Positions 48,894-60,525 of a DNA stretch of 64,000 nucleotides are shown here, piece after piece; positions within the stretch are counted from its first letter, which is position 1; each line of letters begins with the position of its first letter. Position numbers and translations under genes: made by a program. The stretch is from positions 18,432,603-18,496,602 of the forward strand of contig OX457027.1 in NCBI GenBank assembly GCA_949752745.1, read 5' to 3'. The stretch is from Protula sp. h YS-2021. Lineage: Eukaryota; Annelida; Polychaeta; Sabellida; Serpulidae. Under the pieces are notes generated by a model. The model had not been told where the DNA came from. It was given only the letters and a program-made list of their open reading frames with translations, and did not search any database.

Positions 48894-50782
48894 AGAAATC
48901 CTATGGCTTTAGAGAAATTGAAGGACTTTTGTCATTGTCAGTGTGGGCGTCTTTCCCCGTGTTTCTCTCCAAACATTATTTGCTTCTGTTGAATAGCAGG
49001 AGATAAATGATTATACAATGCCTAACAATGATTACTTGCCGGATGAATATGAAAAAAAAATGGGCTTTAAAAACAGTCTGTTATCACAATGGACGCGAAA
49101 GACATTAAGCAATGTTCTGTCACTAACATGTTGCGCTCTGCCTGCTCCTGCTGTTGTGAGCTTCCGACAGATGAACGCTCATTGTTGACACATTCCTCAC
49201 CCCATTCTCTTAAATTGTCGTGCAATTTGTCAGATTGGTAATGCAAATTGTCTCGTGCGGCTAACTATATGAATATAAATGGATAGTTGCATAAACATTT
49301 AGCAGAGTCGCTCAGAATGCCGTGAACTGGCAAGACTCAGGGTACCGCCAGAAAGCGATTGCTCTCCCACCCTCCCCCCCCCAAGCAACCATCTGTAGTT
49401 GTAACTTCGGTTTAATGTATACTGATATGTAAAAATGCATTTTTAACACCTTTATCTTTTGGTGCTGTTTTCCTTGTTATCGGTACTTGTTATCGGTACT
49501 TGTTATCGGTTCTTCGTCTGTTCCAAGCAGCACGTTTTGAAGGATGTACCGAGAAAGGAAGAACATTTGTTTCAATCGTGTTGCTTCTATAATTGAATCT
49601 TTTTTTTTAACATAAAACAGCAACGAACTGGAAGATTTACGATGAAAAACATGCATTAACAAAACATGCGTACACAACCCCAGTTCCAATCTCGACTTAC
49701 ATTGAATCAAAGTAATATTTTTCGTTTATTTAGATAATATATAATAATATAATATTTTATAGCTTTTTACATTTATAAAAAGAAGTAATATACTCCTACC
49801 TTGTGCCAAAATATTGAAATGCTGTGGTTTTTATAGTTTTTATTCCTGTAATTCAACAGGAAGTCGTGAAAAACGTCTTTTGTGACCCTTGTACCCAAGA
49901 TGACCTCTGTATCAACGTGTCATCTTTTGTTTCCGTGATAGATACATAAATGCAGTGAACAGAACGACCGCACTGTCAAACAGGTGCGGTGACTAGAACG
50001 AGTATGCTGTCAAACAGAAGCGCCGACTTGACTGAGCGTAGTGTCAAATAGATGCGGTCACTATAACAAGCGTACTGTCAAACATGCACTGGTTTGACGA
50101 ACATACTGTCAAACAGATGCAGTGACTAGAACGAACGTATCGTGGAACAGGTGTGCTGACTGGAACGAACGTGGCTGTGACGTTGGCCCAAATTTGCGGA
50201 ATTTGATGTGTTGTTGAATAGAATTCTACGACGGCCAGAGATATTGATGTATTTTTTTTTCAGTCTTGAGACATCAAAATGTAGAAGTACATGACCTTAA
50301 GAACATACAGACATCTTAGCATGGAAAGGCAAAAACAGCAGGCAGTTGTAGCTTTCTTGAAGTAATCAACACCGTATGACAACGGCCAGTCATGAAGCGC
50401 CTTTAAAATAAAAGAAAGACCGGAAGACGTATCCGTTTATTCTGTTCTATAAACAGCACTTGTGAATAATCGAGGAGCTTAACGGGGAGTGGGTGGACGG
50501 GCTGTTGGCGTGCTTCAGGTTCGTTTAATTGAGAAACGATGCTGATTGTAAGAAAAGTAATTGATGCTGATCCGTAAGGAGGGCATACAGGAAGTAGAAG
50601 GAAGACGTAAATGCCATCCATTTTGATTGGTGGTGATTCACTAAGTCTGGTTAGGCGACTTCACCACGGGGCAAACAGGGCCGGTAAGGGGCTTCATCAT
50701 GGAGCAAACTGGACCGGTAAGGGGCTTAATCATGGGGCAAACTGGACAAACGCCGTATGGAAGCACAGCCTGAAATATAACA
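48894..50782. other. Gene-free stretch
   Basis: Bases 49945-50170 hold a weak repeat on 'actgtcaaacagatgcggtg' + 'actagaacgaacgta', about 38 bases in 6 diverged copies. Short triple 'cggtacttgttat' at 49479-49510. No coding region. Confidence 0.4.
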
Positions 50783-52150
50783 ATCCGAACGCTGTGTGGC
50801 CTCACAGCCTGAGATCTGCACAGTCCGAACGCTATGTGGCCCCACAGCCAGAGATCTGCACAGTCCGAACGCTGTGTGGCCCCACAGCCAGATATCTGCA
50901 CAGTCCGAACGCTGTGTGGCCCCACAGCCAGAGATCTGCACAGTCCGAACGCTGTGTGGCCCCACAGCCAGAGATCTGCACAGTCCGAACGCTGTGTGGC
51001 CCCACAGCCAGATATCTGCACAGTCCGAACGCTGTGTGGCCCCACAGCCAGAGATCTGCACAGTCCGAACGCTGTGTGGCCCCACAGCCAGAGATCTGCA
51101 CAGTCCGAACGCTGTGTGGCCCCACAGCCAGATATCTGCACAGTCCGAAGGCTGTGTGGCCCCACAGCCAGAGATCTGCACAGTCCGAAGGCTGTGTGGC
51201 CCCACAGCCTGAGATATGCACAGTCCGAAGGCTGTGTGGCCCCACAGCCAGAGATCTGCACAGTCCGAACGCTGTGTGGCACCACAGCCAGAGATCTGCA
51301 CAGTCCGAAGGCTGTGTGGCCCACAGCGTGAGATATGCACAGTCCGAAGGCTGTGTGGCCCCACAGCCAGAGATCTGCACAGTCCGAACGTTGTGTGGCC
51401 CACAGCGTGATATCTGCACAGTCCGAAGGCTGTGTGGCCCCACAGCCAGAGATCTGCACAGTCCGAACGTTGTGTGGCCCCACAGCCTGAGATCTGCACA
51501 GTCCGAACGTTGTGTGGCCCACAGCGTGAGATCTGCACAGTCCGAAGGCTGTGTGGCCCCATAGTCAGAGATCTGCACAGTCCGAACGCTGTGTGGCCCC
51601 ACAGCCTGAGATCTGCACAGTCGGAACGCCGTGTGGCCCCACAGCAAGAGATCTGCACAGTCCGAACGCTGTGTGGCCTCACAGCGAGAGATCTGCACAG
51701 TCCGAACGTTGTGTGGCCCACAGCGTGAGATCTGCACAGTCCGAAGGCTGTGTGGCCCCATAGTCAGAGATCTGCACAGTCCGAACGCTGTGTGGCCCCA
51801 CAGCCTGAGATCTGCACAGTCGGAACGCCGTGTGGCCCCACAGCAAGAGATCTGCACAGTCCGAACGCTGTGTGGCCTCACAGCGAGAGATCTGCACAGT
51901 CCGAACGCTGTGTGGCCCACAGCGTGAGATATGCACAGTCCGAACGCTGTGTGGCCCCATAGTCAGAGATCTGCACAGTCCGAACGGTGTGTCGCCCCAC
52001 AGCCAGAGATCTGCACAGTCCGAAGGCTGTGTGGCCCCACAGCCAGAGATCTGCACAGTCCGAAGGCTGTGTGGCCCCACAGCCAGAGATCTGCATAATC
52101 CGAACGCTGTGTGGCCCCACAGCCAGAGATCTGCATAATCCGAACGCTGT
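50783..52150. repeat. 40-bp minisatellite, about 34 copies
   Basis: The unit is 'cagtccgaacgctgtgtggc' + 'cccacagccagagatctgca'. In 50800-51180 every third unit has 'gatatc', giving a 120-bp block. At 51490-51690 and 51690-51890 a 199-bp block is repeated. The unit lacks stops, so frames cycle through the three phases and stay open for up to 362 codons on -. These are not genes. Confidence 0.95.
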
Positions 52151-54070
52151 GTGGCCATAGAGCCTGACTTCTCTACAGTAAGAATAAGTCTGTGGCCGCA
52201 AAACAACTCATTTTTGTTTTGAAGAAATTGGAAAGAAGTTATACCGCAATGTAACTGTGTTATGATTGCAGCGTTGCGTGCTTATGATGCACTAGGAGCA
52301 AGCCAATTATTGGATTGTGTATCATTTATACATGTTTTATTTCAACATGTTCTATTTGATGTCATTTTTTCCGATAGTTTACAACCTCAACAAGACGCCT
52401 GTCATCTTACATCTCCATCAGCTTTTATCTCAAATAAGACTTACAGCAGATGTCTTTGTCTCTTCAGACGTGGATCTTAATTTATGTAGCTTTTTACAGC
52501 AGAATCATTAAGAGAATCTGATTTAGATGAAAAGGCTCAAGGAAAGGAAGGCAAATAGGCCTAACTCGGAGTCTGACTCGACTTCTTGGCCTGTTAAGGA
52601 CAATTTGCTAGTTTGATTTTTTTTTCAGCTGTTTATGTCGTTGCGGCTTAAACATTCTGCAGTTTGATTTTTTTCTAACGTGTTTGTATTTTCGTGTTGT
52701 GTTTTTGTGGTGCAGGCCTGTTACAATTTGGCGTTTTCTCCACGTTATGTATCTGTGGTCCAGTAGCGCGCAGTGAATGTGTTTTACGGCGCAGACATTT
52801 TATGATCCGGGTAATAAGTGTCTTCTGGATTTGACGCAATGGAACGACATCGTTGATATGACGACAGGAAACACTTTGTTATATGAAGACAACTTTATAC
52901 TGAATATCAGAATATAAAGGCAAATGTTAGAGTTATTTATTTCCGGGTTACAACATTATTATGAAATTATTGAGTGCCACTAAGTCCTAGCATTTTACTT
53001 CGTATTCTCTTTCTTGTCAGGAGCAGTTCGTGTGTTTGTTTACTAACGGTGTATTGCTAACTGTGACATGAATAAGACATTTGCTTGCACCTCAATAAAA
53101 CGCTTTAGTGGGCGTGTCAAGGCGCTAACGACTGGCTCAATTAGGCGCGTCACATTTATCGTGTTTACCGTACGCCTATGGTGGTGTCATTATGTGCGAG
53201 AGAGTTCCGGATGCTGTAAAGTGGCCGTGATGACGTCATTTTAAAGATTCAACGCAAGATGCTTGGCATGTTGCCCTGCCCACCCTCCCACACCCACACA
53301 CTTCGCCTTGTCCCTCCGAAGAGCTTGCATCGGGAACGGCATAAACGGAATAACTGAAGGGTGTTAGAAGACTTCCGCTGTCTGTTTCAGCTGAAGATTA
53401 GCGAGGGAAAATAATAGGTATACTTCATGTATTCCATGCGTTTAGGCAACGTTGTTGTGATCAAAAGTTGGAAAGCAAACATTCTGTAACACGTGCGAAC
53501 GTATGTGTGGTGTGTGTTTTATTCATTTATTTATTTGTTCATTTATTATTTATTAGATGTAGCCTTTTTTCTTCATTTTTGTACTGCCTTTCTTAACGAT
53601 TCAGGCAAAATAAGGTTGTGCCTGCTTGAGTGACGTCACGTGATATGCACTGGCACCTGCTTCATGACCCGTGCAATGGGCGCAGAATATACTCACTCTG
53701 ATTGGTCTCTGAAGATTTCTTTGTGCCGCGCCAATTAGGTGCTTAAAATGAAGCTCTTGGACAGTAGTTCAGGAAATGTCCCACGGGCGGGCGAAGTAAT
53801 TGGAGGCTCCTCAAACTAGATTGCAATTTCCATGGCTCTCCAATACACGGCCAACTCACCCGTTGACACTTGTGGTGTGTCATTTAATGAGGGTCAGTGG
53901 ATTCTACTGCTTTGCTGAATGGCTGACTGGTTTGGCTGGAGAGTGACGTTATCAAGCCTGTCAATATTGTTGTGAGTGCAATTTGAAACGTAAATTCAAA
54001 CTCATATTCAAGCAACAGTCGTTATAACGATGTATGACTACTGCATATTGCAGAGCCCCCATATTGCAGC
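52151..54070. other. Gene-free stretch with two CRE palindromes
   Basis: TGACGTCA at 53231-53238 and at 53631-53638, the second overlapping CACGTG (53637-53642). Bases 53100-53950 are less AT-rich than the surroundings. It may be regulatory, but no transcript start is visible. Confidence 0.25.
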
Positions 54071-54304
54071 ACATAAACTATGCATTTTCTTAACTATATT
54101 GTCCAGTTTGTCTTAATAGAGCTACATCGGTTGTTATTACTCAGTCCTGACTGATTTGTTGCTTTCATCTAAAGCGTTTAACTTTTCATCAGGCTTGATT
54201 ATGGAAAAATTCACCTTGAATCTTGGAAGGTGAATCTGTTGACCTTCGCCAAATGGATTTCACCTTCGCCATGGCGAAATGCGAAGGTCTTATGTGCACC
54301 CCTG
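54071..54304. mobile_element. hAT-like MITE, copy 3, truncated at the left
   Basis: The interior 'cttaactatattgtccagtt', 'agagctacatcgg' and 'agcgtttaactttt' matches copy 2, and the right end 'tcgccatggcgaaatgcgaa' + 'ggtcttatgtgcacccctg' is complete. The left terminus with CAGGGG is absent. Confidence 0.8.
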
Positions 54305-55311
54305 TATTTGCAATTTCGTTCTCCGCATTGAAGTGTAAGAGCTTCGATGGCGCACCTTCTGTTACAAAAAACAAGCAAACAAACAAACAAACAAACAAAC
54401 AAAATATAAAGGGATGTGTCCGTTTCCGCTCAAACTGCACGATGTTGATCTTTTCCTAGATCCGTCTTCAGATCTAGTTTTATCTAAAAAAAAAAAAAAC
54501 ATTGTTCGCTGATTTATGTGCATTCGCAGCATAATGTCGAGCCACGTTTGGTAAAGCTATTGCGGGGAGGGAGGGGCGGGGGGGGGGGCGGGGTCAGATT
54601 TGCAGGAAATAAAAATAGATTTATGAGGTGACACCAAATTCTGCGCATTAATATATGAGATCACGGGTAGCTCTCATCATAGGTGATGACTGTATCTCAA
54701 GCTGTGAACTATTCTGTGTTTTGAATTTATTCAAGTGCATTATATTATATCCATTGCAATTGAGGCTTTAGTGTCATAATCGGGGACAATAAATAACAGT
54801 CAAATTAAGTACCGTATGTTTGCGAGTGAAGGGTTAATCTTATAGGTGTGATTTCTGTGATGATAGCTATTCACCATATAGCTGTTCATCCTATAAATTT
54901 TCACCATATAACTGTTTACCACCGTATAACTGTTCACCATATAAGTGTTCTCGACACCCTAATCTGATCCTTTATACCAGTTCTCCCTTTCGATCTCTTG
55001 TCGGTCGACCTTATTTCTGAACCCCAAATGGTCTACGTTTTGTGCCTTCTTAGTTTTTTTTAAAAAAATCATGACTCAGAATACAGGGTTGTTGGGTAAT
55101 TGCAACTGAGTTCATGCTGGGGGAGGGTATGTATGCAAACTGCACTGTAATCAAGACATCTATTTTTTGTCTGAGTTTTAATCATTCGCATTTACTTTGT
55201 TTCATTTACACGCAAACCATAGTAGTGCAAAGTGTATGGTATGCTCACGAGACGCGATCTGATATTCTTTCCAGACTCCCTGGGCAGTTAATGTATGGTC
55301 ACATCAAGTGG
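54305..55311. other. Gene-free stretch
   Basis: (AAAC)n at 54370-54402. A short 17-18-bp repeat on 'caccatataactgtt' at 54870-54945. G11 at 54578-54588. Confidence 0.45.
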
Positions 55312-55390
55312 ATACCCTGTGTGGTGGACATCATATGTTGTGGACACCATGTGTTATGGAAACCATATGTTGTGGACACCACATGTTATG
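55312..55390. repeat. 17-bp tandem repeat, 4-5 copies
   Basis: Unit 'ccatatgttgtggacac' with small changes. Confidence 0.85.
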
Positions 55391-55444
55391 ACCAGAAACG
55401 ATAAATAGAGGCAGTTAGGGATCACGCAGTCAGTAATTACTTAT

Positions 55445-55930
55445 GCGGAGAGCAGGCTGTTGAGCTGTGTAGAGGTTGTTGTTACAGGCTGTGGAGCTGT
55501 GCAGAGGTTAGTGTTAGAGGCTATGGAACTGTGCGGAGGTTATTGTTACAGACTATGGGGCTGTGCGGAGGTTAGGGTTACAGGTTGTGGGGCTTGCGGA
55601 GGTTATTGTTACATGCTGTGGAGATGTGCGGAGGTTACTGTCACAGGCTGTGGAGCTGTGCGGAGGTTATTGTTACAAGCTTTGGGGCTGTGCGGTTACT
55701 GTCACACGCTATGGGGAAGTGCGGAGGTAATTGTAACAGGCTGTGGGGATGTGCGGAGGCTATGGTTACAGGCTGTGGAGCTGTGCGGAGGTTATTGTTG
55801 CAGGGTATGGAGCTGTGCGAAGGTTATTGTTACAGGTTGTGAGGCAGTGCGGAGGTTATTGTTACAGACTATGGGGCTGTGCGGAGGTTATTGTTACAGG
55901 GTGTGGAACTGTGCGGAAGTTATTGTTCCA
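55445..55930. repeat. 32-bp minisatellite, about 15 copies
   Basis: The unit is 'ctgtgcggaggttattgtta' + 'caggctgtggag'. Open + frames of up to 175 codons (CGGYCYRLW-like) come from the repeat. Confidence 0.93.
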
Positions 55931-56402
55931 ACAGTAAATGGATATCCTCACGAATTTTGCGTGGATTACGTCACAACGATGGTCTAATAGGATTTCTTTT
56001 TCAATACTGGGACAGCGTGGTATGCGGCGCATATGATATATACCGCTTCTTCACGGATCTAACATTGCTGTGTCAAATGAGTTTTCACCCAGTTTCTAGC
56101 AATCTGCTGGTCACAATACCCGGGAGGTCCTTGTGCTTTGTATCGAGTGTTAATACAGCCACGCCAGGACTGCCTTCTACGGTGCAGGTTATATTGTAAA
56201 AGAACACCAAAAAGCCAGCCTGACTTAGCATCTAAAGCAGATTACAGGTAGATAGGGTTTATCCAGTAAAGAAATTGCCGAAACATAATATACTCATTGC
56301 GTGGAAATTGTATCTGAGTTTACAGCAACTGTTTGACGTTAACGTCGAGATTAAAGAGAGAGTTTAGGTTAATTAAGTTCTTTATTCGGATGTTAGAATT
56401 TT
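55931..56402. other. Gene-free spacer
   Basis: An open + frame continues from the array to 56199 but shows no recognised domain. Confidence 0.3.
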
Positions 56403-56455
56403 TATCCCCCGTGGAACGGAGGGATATAGTTTTGAAGTTTTCGGTCTGTCCGTCT
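56403..56455 (+). mobile_element. Hairpin start of a dispersed element
   Basis: 'ATCCCCCGTGGAACGGAGGGAT' folds as a stem (ATCCC/GGGAT and CCG/CGG) and is followed by 'tcggtctgtccgtctgtcac'. This is the same plan as 27291 and 63749. The 20-bp array starts right after it. Confidence 0.55.
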
Positions 56456-56461
56456 GTCACG

Positions 56462-57015
56462 CTTCAGTCCTCAGTACCAATAGTGTGGTCTCCGTGCCAA
56501 TAGTGGTCCTCAGTGCCACCAACGGGTTTTCAGTACCACCAATGGGTCCTCAGTTCAACCTGTGGGTCCTCAGTGCCACCAACGGGTCCTCAGTACCACC
56601 AGTGTCGCCTCAGTGCCACCAGTGGTTCTCAATGCCAACACTAAGTCCTCAGTGCCACTAACGAGTCCTCAATGTCACCGCTGGGTCCTCAGTACCACCA
56701 GTGTGGCCTGAGTACCCCCACTGGGTTCTCAGTGCCACCAATGGATTCTCGGTGCCACCAACGGGTTCTGAGTACCACCAACGTGTCTTAAGTGTCATCA
56801 ACGGCTCCTTAGTATCGCCAGTTGGTCCTCATTGTCACCAGTGGGTCCTCAGTGCTACCAACGTGTCCTCAATGCCACCAAGGGTCCTCAGTACCGCCAA
56901 TGGGTCCTAAGTGCCACCAGTGGGTCCTCAGTGCCACCAACTGGTTCTCAGTGCCGCTGACAGGTCCTCAGTATCGCCAGAGAGTCCTCAGTGCCACCAG
57001 TGGGTCCTCAGTGCT
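56462..57015. repeat. 20-bp minisatellite, about 27 copies
   Basis: The unit is 'gtcctcagtgccaccaacgg', with many single-base variants. Confidence 0.94.
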
Positions 57016-57065
57016 TGATTTGTTTGTGTCAAAAAATCTGCTAATTCTGGATGATTAACTTCAGA

Positions 57066-57368
57066 AAGTAAAGCATACAGTGTGGCTAATACGTTATACA
57101 TTCTGGCTGTTACGTCATACAGTGAGGCTCTTACGTCATTGTGTGGCTCGCACGTCATACATTGTGGCTCTTAGATCATACAGTGAATCTCTTACGTCAT
57201 ACACTGTGGCTTGTATGATTCGTACGTCATACAGTGAGGTTGTTACGTCATACAATGTGGCTTGTTCGTCATACAGTGATGCTGGCACATCATACAGTGA
57301 GACTCAAATGTCAAACAGAAAGGCTCGTAGGTCATACAGTGTGGCTCGTACGTCATACAGTGAGACTC
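57066..57368. repeat. 21-bp minisatellite, left part (split by a transposon)
   Basis: The unit is 'cagtgaggctcgtacgtcata'. The array stops at GACTC (57364-57368) and resumes at 60526, where the same five bases are repeated. Confidence 0.92.
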
Positions 57369-57600
57369 TGTTCGGTTCCGTTTTGTCCTCTGTCCCGAAA
57401 TGTCCGCTAATTGCAAACTTCCAAAATGTCCGCAACCCTGTTCCAAAATGTCTGCTTGTCCCGTTTTGTCCGCTAACCCTGTTTCAGAATGTCCGCTCGT
57501 CCCGTTCTGTCCGCTAACCCTGTTCCAAAGTGACCGCTGGTCCCGGTTTGTCCGCTAATCCCGTTCCGTCTTATGCGCTGGTAGAATCCGCTAAATCGCT
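57369..57600. repeat. Left terminal inverted repeat of the Ginger-like element
   Basis: Matches the reverse complement of 60294-60525 with scattered differences. Contains about 4 subunits of 41 bp of the form 'ctgttccaaaatgtc(t/c)gct' + 'tgtcccgttttgtccgctaa', plausible transposase binding sites. Confidence 0.85.
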
Positions 57601-58084
57601 TATGATTTGTCCATTTAGTTTTTATTTTGCATTTTGAACAAAATAAAAATTGCATTTGTATGCCATAGGGAACAGGGGATGGGTGTGGGAAGTTTGAGCA
57701 TTTCAATATCTGATAAGACAATTTTAAGTTTAAAAAGGAGGGAAGGCGGGCTTATATCTCACCCTCCCCTTGGCTTAAAAAGGCCATTGCATCTTCACAA
57801 GTGTGTACTAACTTGTTGTTTCCTATAACAAATGAAACATACTTGTATGCTTTTCTTTGTTTTTTTTTTTCAAATTTCAGCACATCTCGTTTATAAAAAA
57901 AAACATTAACTAAGAGCAATTTTTGACAAAAGTTTGCTTAATTTGCCAACTTAAAATGCATCAAATCAAGGCAAATAAATATCAAGATAATAACAATTAT
58001 TTACAACAAAACTGGATTGCCGAGCTAACAAAGGATAACTACATGCTTAAAATTAATACATGATTTTTACTTTAAAAATGAATT
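57601..58084. other. Interior of the Ginger-like element, no coding signal
   Basis: AT-rich. Nothing recognised between the left inverted repeat and the 75-bp array. Confidence 0.4.
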
Positions 58085-58445
58085 ACTATTCTAATAAAAG
58101 GACTATTTGTGTCGAACTCAACAAAACAAACCATTTCTTGAGCAATTACCAGTTTTTATTACTCTAATAAAAGAAAACGTTTGTCGAGTTCAATATAAAA
58201 CATCTTTTCTTAAGCAATTACCAACTGGTTGTTATCATTCCAGTAAAATAATAACTGCGTCGAACTCAGTATAAAGAAACCTTTCTTACCAACAAGTTTT
58301 TATCATTCTAGTAAAAAGAAAATAAGTGCGTCGAACTCAGTATATAATAACATTTCTGAAGCAATTACCGATTGATTTGTGTTATTCTATAAAAAGAATA
58401 ATTGCGTCGAACTCAACTTAACAGAACATTTGTTAAAAAATTACC
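58085..58445. repeat. Tandem repeat of about 75 bp inside the Ginger-like element, 5 copies
   Basis: Each copy has 'attctaataaaag', then 'tgcgtcgaactca', then 'ttaagcaattacca'. It lies 3' of the decayed coding region on -. Confidence 0.85.
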
Positions 58446-58974
58446 AGGCATTTTTCGTTGGAAGAAAATTTACGATCCTAAGCCAGCCAGAGTTATTCGA
58501 TGCCAATAGCACCAGTATACCAAAAAACCACTTTGGGTACCCAGATATCATGTCTCTCAGACAAATAGAAAGACCACTGAATCGACCGGAGTTCTTAATT
58601 AATTTTGCAACGGAAATTTGATATTGGTTTTCCATTGATACTTGTGTTCCAGTCAAAATTTCAACTATACAGGGATTGAAATACATTTCTCGCTATATTA
58701 AATTTATCTAGAATGGTCTGAAGTCTGATCGAGAATTCCAATATTTGTCTGAAAATTCCAATATATGCAAAATCTGAGCCACACATTGCAAATATCTTTT
58801 CAAGAATTTCACGGGTAAATCACACAGTAGATACTTTTCCTTGCAATTGCAGGTTTGTTCTCCATATCAGTTGTTTCTCCATCAGTAAACTTTGTGGACG
58901 TATTTAACTCATTTTCAAAAAAAGCTCATACACACTCATTTCAGCCAATTTGCAATTTTTGTCTGTTTTTGTTT

Positions 58975-59310
58975 TATCAATATCTGGAGAATCAAGGTAA
59001 TGGTAATGAATTTCATATTCTTGGCCTAAGTATACTGTACGAGTTGGAGCGTGGTTTGAATTTCCTAGTTATGTAATATCTCGATTTACACTGGAAATCA
59101 CTCCAATATTTATATAAAAAATGTGTGAGACAGCGATTTAGGAAATATGGTCCCCCATGCCCCATGTTCAAGATCATCTAAGTACTCATTCCAGTTCTGT
59201 GCCATGATAAAATTTGATAAAAATACACCGTTTTCAAGCTCCGGATGTTCTCGTAACCAATGCAGAACTCTATGCCTGATATTTACATGATTTATATTTA
59301 TGTTGTATAT
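58975..59310 (-). pseudogene. OTU-like cysteine protease domain remnant
   Basis: The - strand reads 'HRVLHWLREHPELENGVFL', 'WNEYLDDLEHGAWGTIF', then after a stop and frame change 'NIGVISSVNRDIT', and 'TVYLGQEYEIHYHYLD'. The pattern R..V..W....P.L.NG, W.EYL.....G.WG, I.V.SS.., LG.E.E.HY..L is that of OTU domains found in transposons and immune-type proteins. OTU domains cleave ubiquitin chains. The His of the terminal H-Y motif is present. The Asp-Gly-Asn-Cys block expected further upstream is not intact: near 59345 a possible equivalent reads D-N-T-L-W-H with no Cys. The copy is inactive. Confidence 0.7.
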
Positions 59311-59325
59311 AGAATTTAACAGGAA

Positions 59326-59822
59326 CTAAATTATATGCCAGAGCGTGTTGTCGTAAGAATTGTCACTTTTCCTATGTCTCTCAATATTATTTATTGTGTT
59401 TACAAACATTTCCGTTTTTGACGATTGTACTTTAACAAAATTATTTATGTTAAAAGCTTTCAAAGAATGGCTAGGATTTATGCACGATGTAGAACTAAGC
59501 AAGCAGCATTGTCTTAGCAAATCATGCGAACAAAACCTATGAGAAAACAATCTACATTCAAACTTGTTGCACTGGCATGGAATTTTCACACGTCTTTTCA
59601 AATTTAAAATTCGCCTTTCAGTATCCAAATTTCTTGTTTTTGCAGCTATATTTTTACGCTTAGTTTTTCAAGTCTCATTTTTAAATTTGAGTATATATTT
59701 TTGAAACTTTGGAATACATTTTACTACTTTTCCCAACAATGGTGAACTTGTTTTTCCCTTTTTGCTTGTTAATTTAATAAAAACTTCTTCTCCCTTGACA
59801 TATATATATTTGACTTATGTTC
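59326..59822 (-). pseudogene. Integrase C-terminal (SH3-like) and Cys-rich remnant
   Basis: After the integrase frame ends, another - frame carries 'GEEVFIKLTSKKGK', 'LLGKVVKCIPKFQKYILKF', a TGA, and then in the same frame 'TERRILNLKRRVKIPCQCNK' with C-x-C...C...C spacing. The first part fits the small beta-barrel domain after the catalytic core in Gypsy/Ginger integrases, and the second a Cys-rich linker. At least two frame changes and one stop separate these from the core at 59824-60258. Confidence 0.6.
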
Positions 59823-59823
59823 G

Positions 59824-60258
59824 TTAGCATATTTCTTTACCATCATTAGAATTTTGTAGAGCCTTAAGTCGAAGTGATTGCACGGAACTAAGATAATGAC
59901 CTGAATTTCTGAAATCATTTTCTGATGGCCGTCCAAAATATACCTGAAAGGGTGTCATACCTAGTGAGCTATGGAATTCCTTGTTTCTAATAATTGCATA
60001 TTTCTCTAATTTTTTTGCCCAATTTAAGTGTTGTTTTGTTTTCAAATCAAAATTAATTTCTTTCTCCCATGACAAATGCAAGACTTCTATTTTCCCCTGA
60101 CTTTGGGGAGGGTATGGTCGGCTCCTGATTTGTGGAATATTATGCCTCTTACAAAATTGTGTAGAAAATTGTGAGAAATGACTTACGTCACAGTAAACAA
60201 AAAAATATACATCACAGTTAACTGAGTTAATGCAGTTGACAATAAATTTAATTGGCAT
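59824..60258 (-). pseudogene. Integrase core-domain remnant, C-terminal half
   Basis: A 144-codon open frame. Residues 45-58 include 'RSRPYPPQSQGKIE', the block around the third catalytic acid of DDE integrases, with E58 in place. D24 in 'YCDVSHFSQF' probably corresponds to the second Asp, although the usual D-N-G-x-E-F is lost. 'NWAKKLEKYAIIRNKEFHSS' followed by 'LGMTPFQVYFGRPS' (about 99-112) is the typical end of the core in Ginger and KRBA2/SCAND3-like proteins. The N-terminal zinc-binding part and the first Asp are absent; the inverted repeat begins only about 36 bases upstream. It cannot be an active transposase. Confidence 0.82.
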
Positions 60259-60293
60259 TTTGTCAGTTTCTGAACGATAATTAAAAAATTGAA

Positions 60294-60525
60294 GATTTAG
60301 CGGACACTACAAGCGGATAAAACGGAACGGGGTTAATGGACAAACCAGAACGAACGTACACTTTGGGACAGGGTTAGCGGACAAAACGGGACAAGCCGGC
60401 ACTTTGGAACAGGGTTAGCGGACAAAACGGGACAAGCGGACACTTTAGAACAGAGTTAGCGGACATTTCGGAACAGTTTGTAATTAGCGGAAATTTCGAC
60501 ACAGCGGACAAAACGGAACGGAACA
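60294..60525. repeat. Right terminal inverted repeat of the Ginger-like element
   Basis: 'agcggacaaaacgggacaag' repeats about every 41 bp, the inverse of the left repeat, ending 'aaaacggaacggaaca'. Confidence 0.85.

Larger units (their letters stand above)
57369..60525 (-). mobile_element. Ginger-like DNA transposon with integrase and OTU remnants (3157 bp)
   Basis: Termini TGTTCGGTTCCGTTTTGTCC (left) and the inverse of TGTTCCGTTCCGTTTTGTCC (right) bound a 3.16-kb insertion flanked by GACTC on both sides. Inverted repeats of about 230 bp are built from about 41-bp subunits. On the - strand the order is integrase core remnant, SH3-like segment, Cys-rich segment and OTU-like domain, then a 75-bp repeat near the left end. 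Family knowledge: Ginger elements have TGT...ACA termini, 4-5-bp duplications, a Gypsy-like integrase as transposase, and in some cases OTU or Ulp1 protease domains. Frameshifts and stops make this copy non-autonomous. The N-terminal half of the integrase (zinc finger and first Asp) is missing at the right inverted repeat. Confidence 0.82.

Noticed and set aside
50832..51920. 362-codon open frame on -, and the overlapping 317-codon frame on +
   Set aside because: Both lie wholly in the 40-bp minisatellite. Frames stay open on both strands because the unit lacks stops, and there is no start context, domain or non-repetitive segment.
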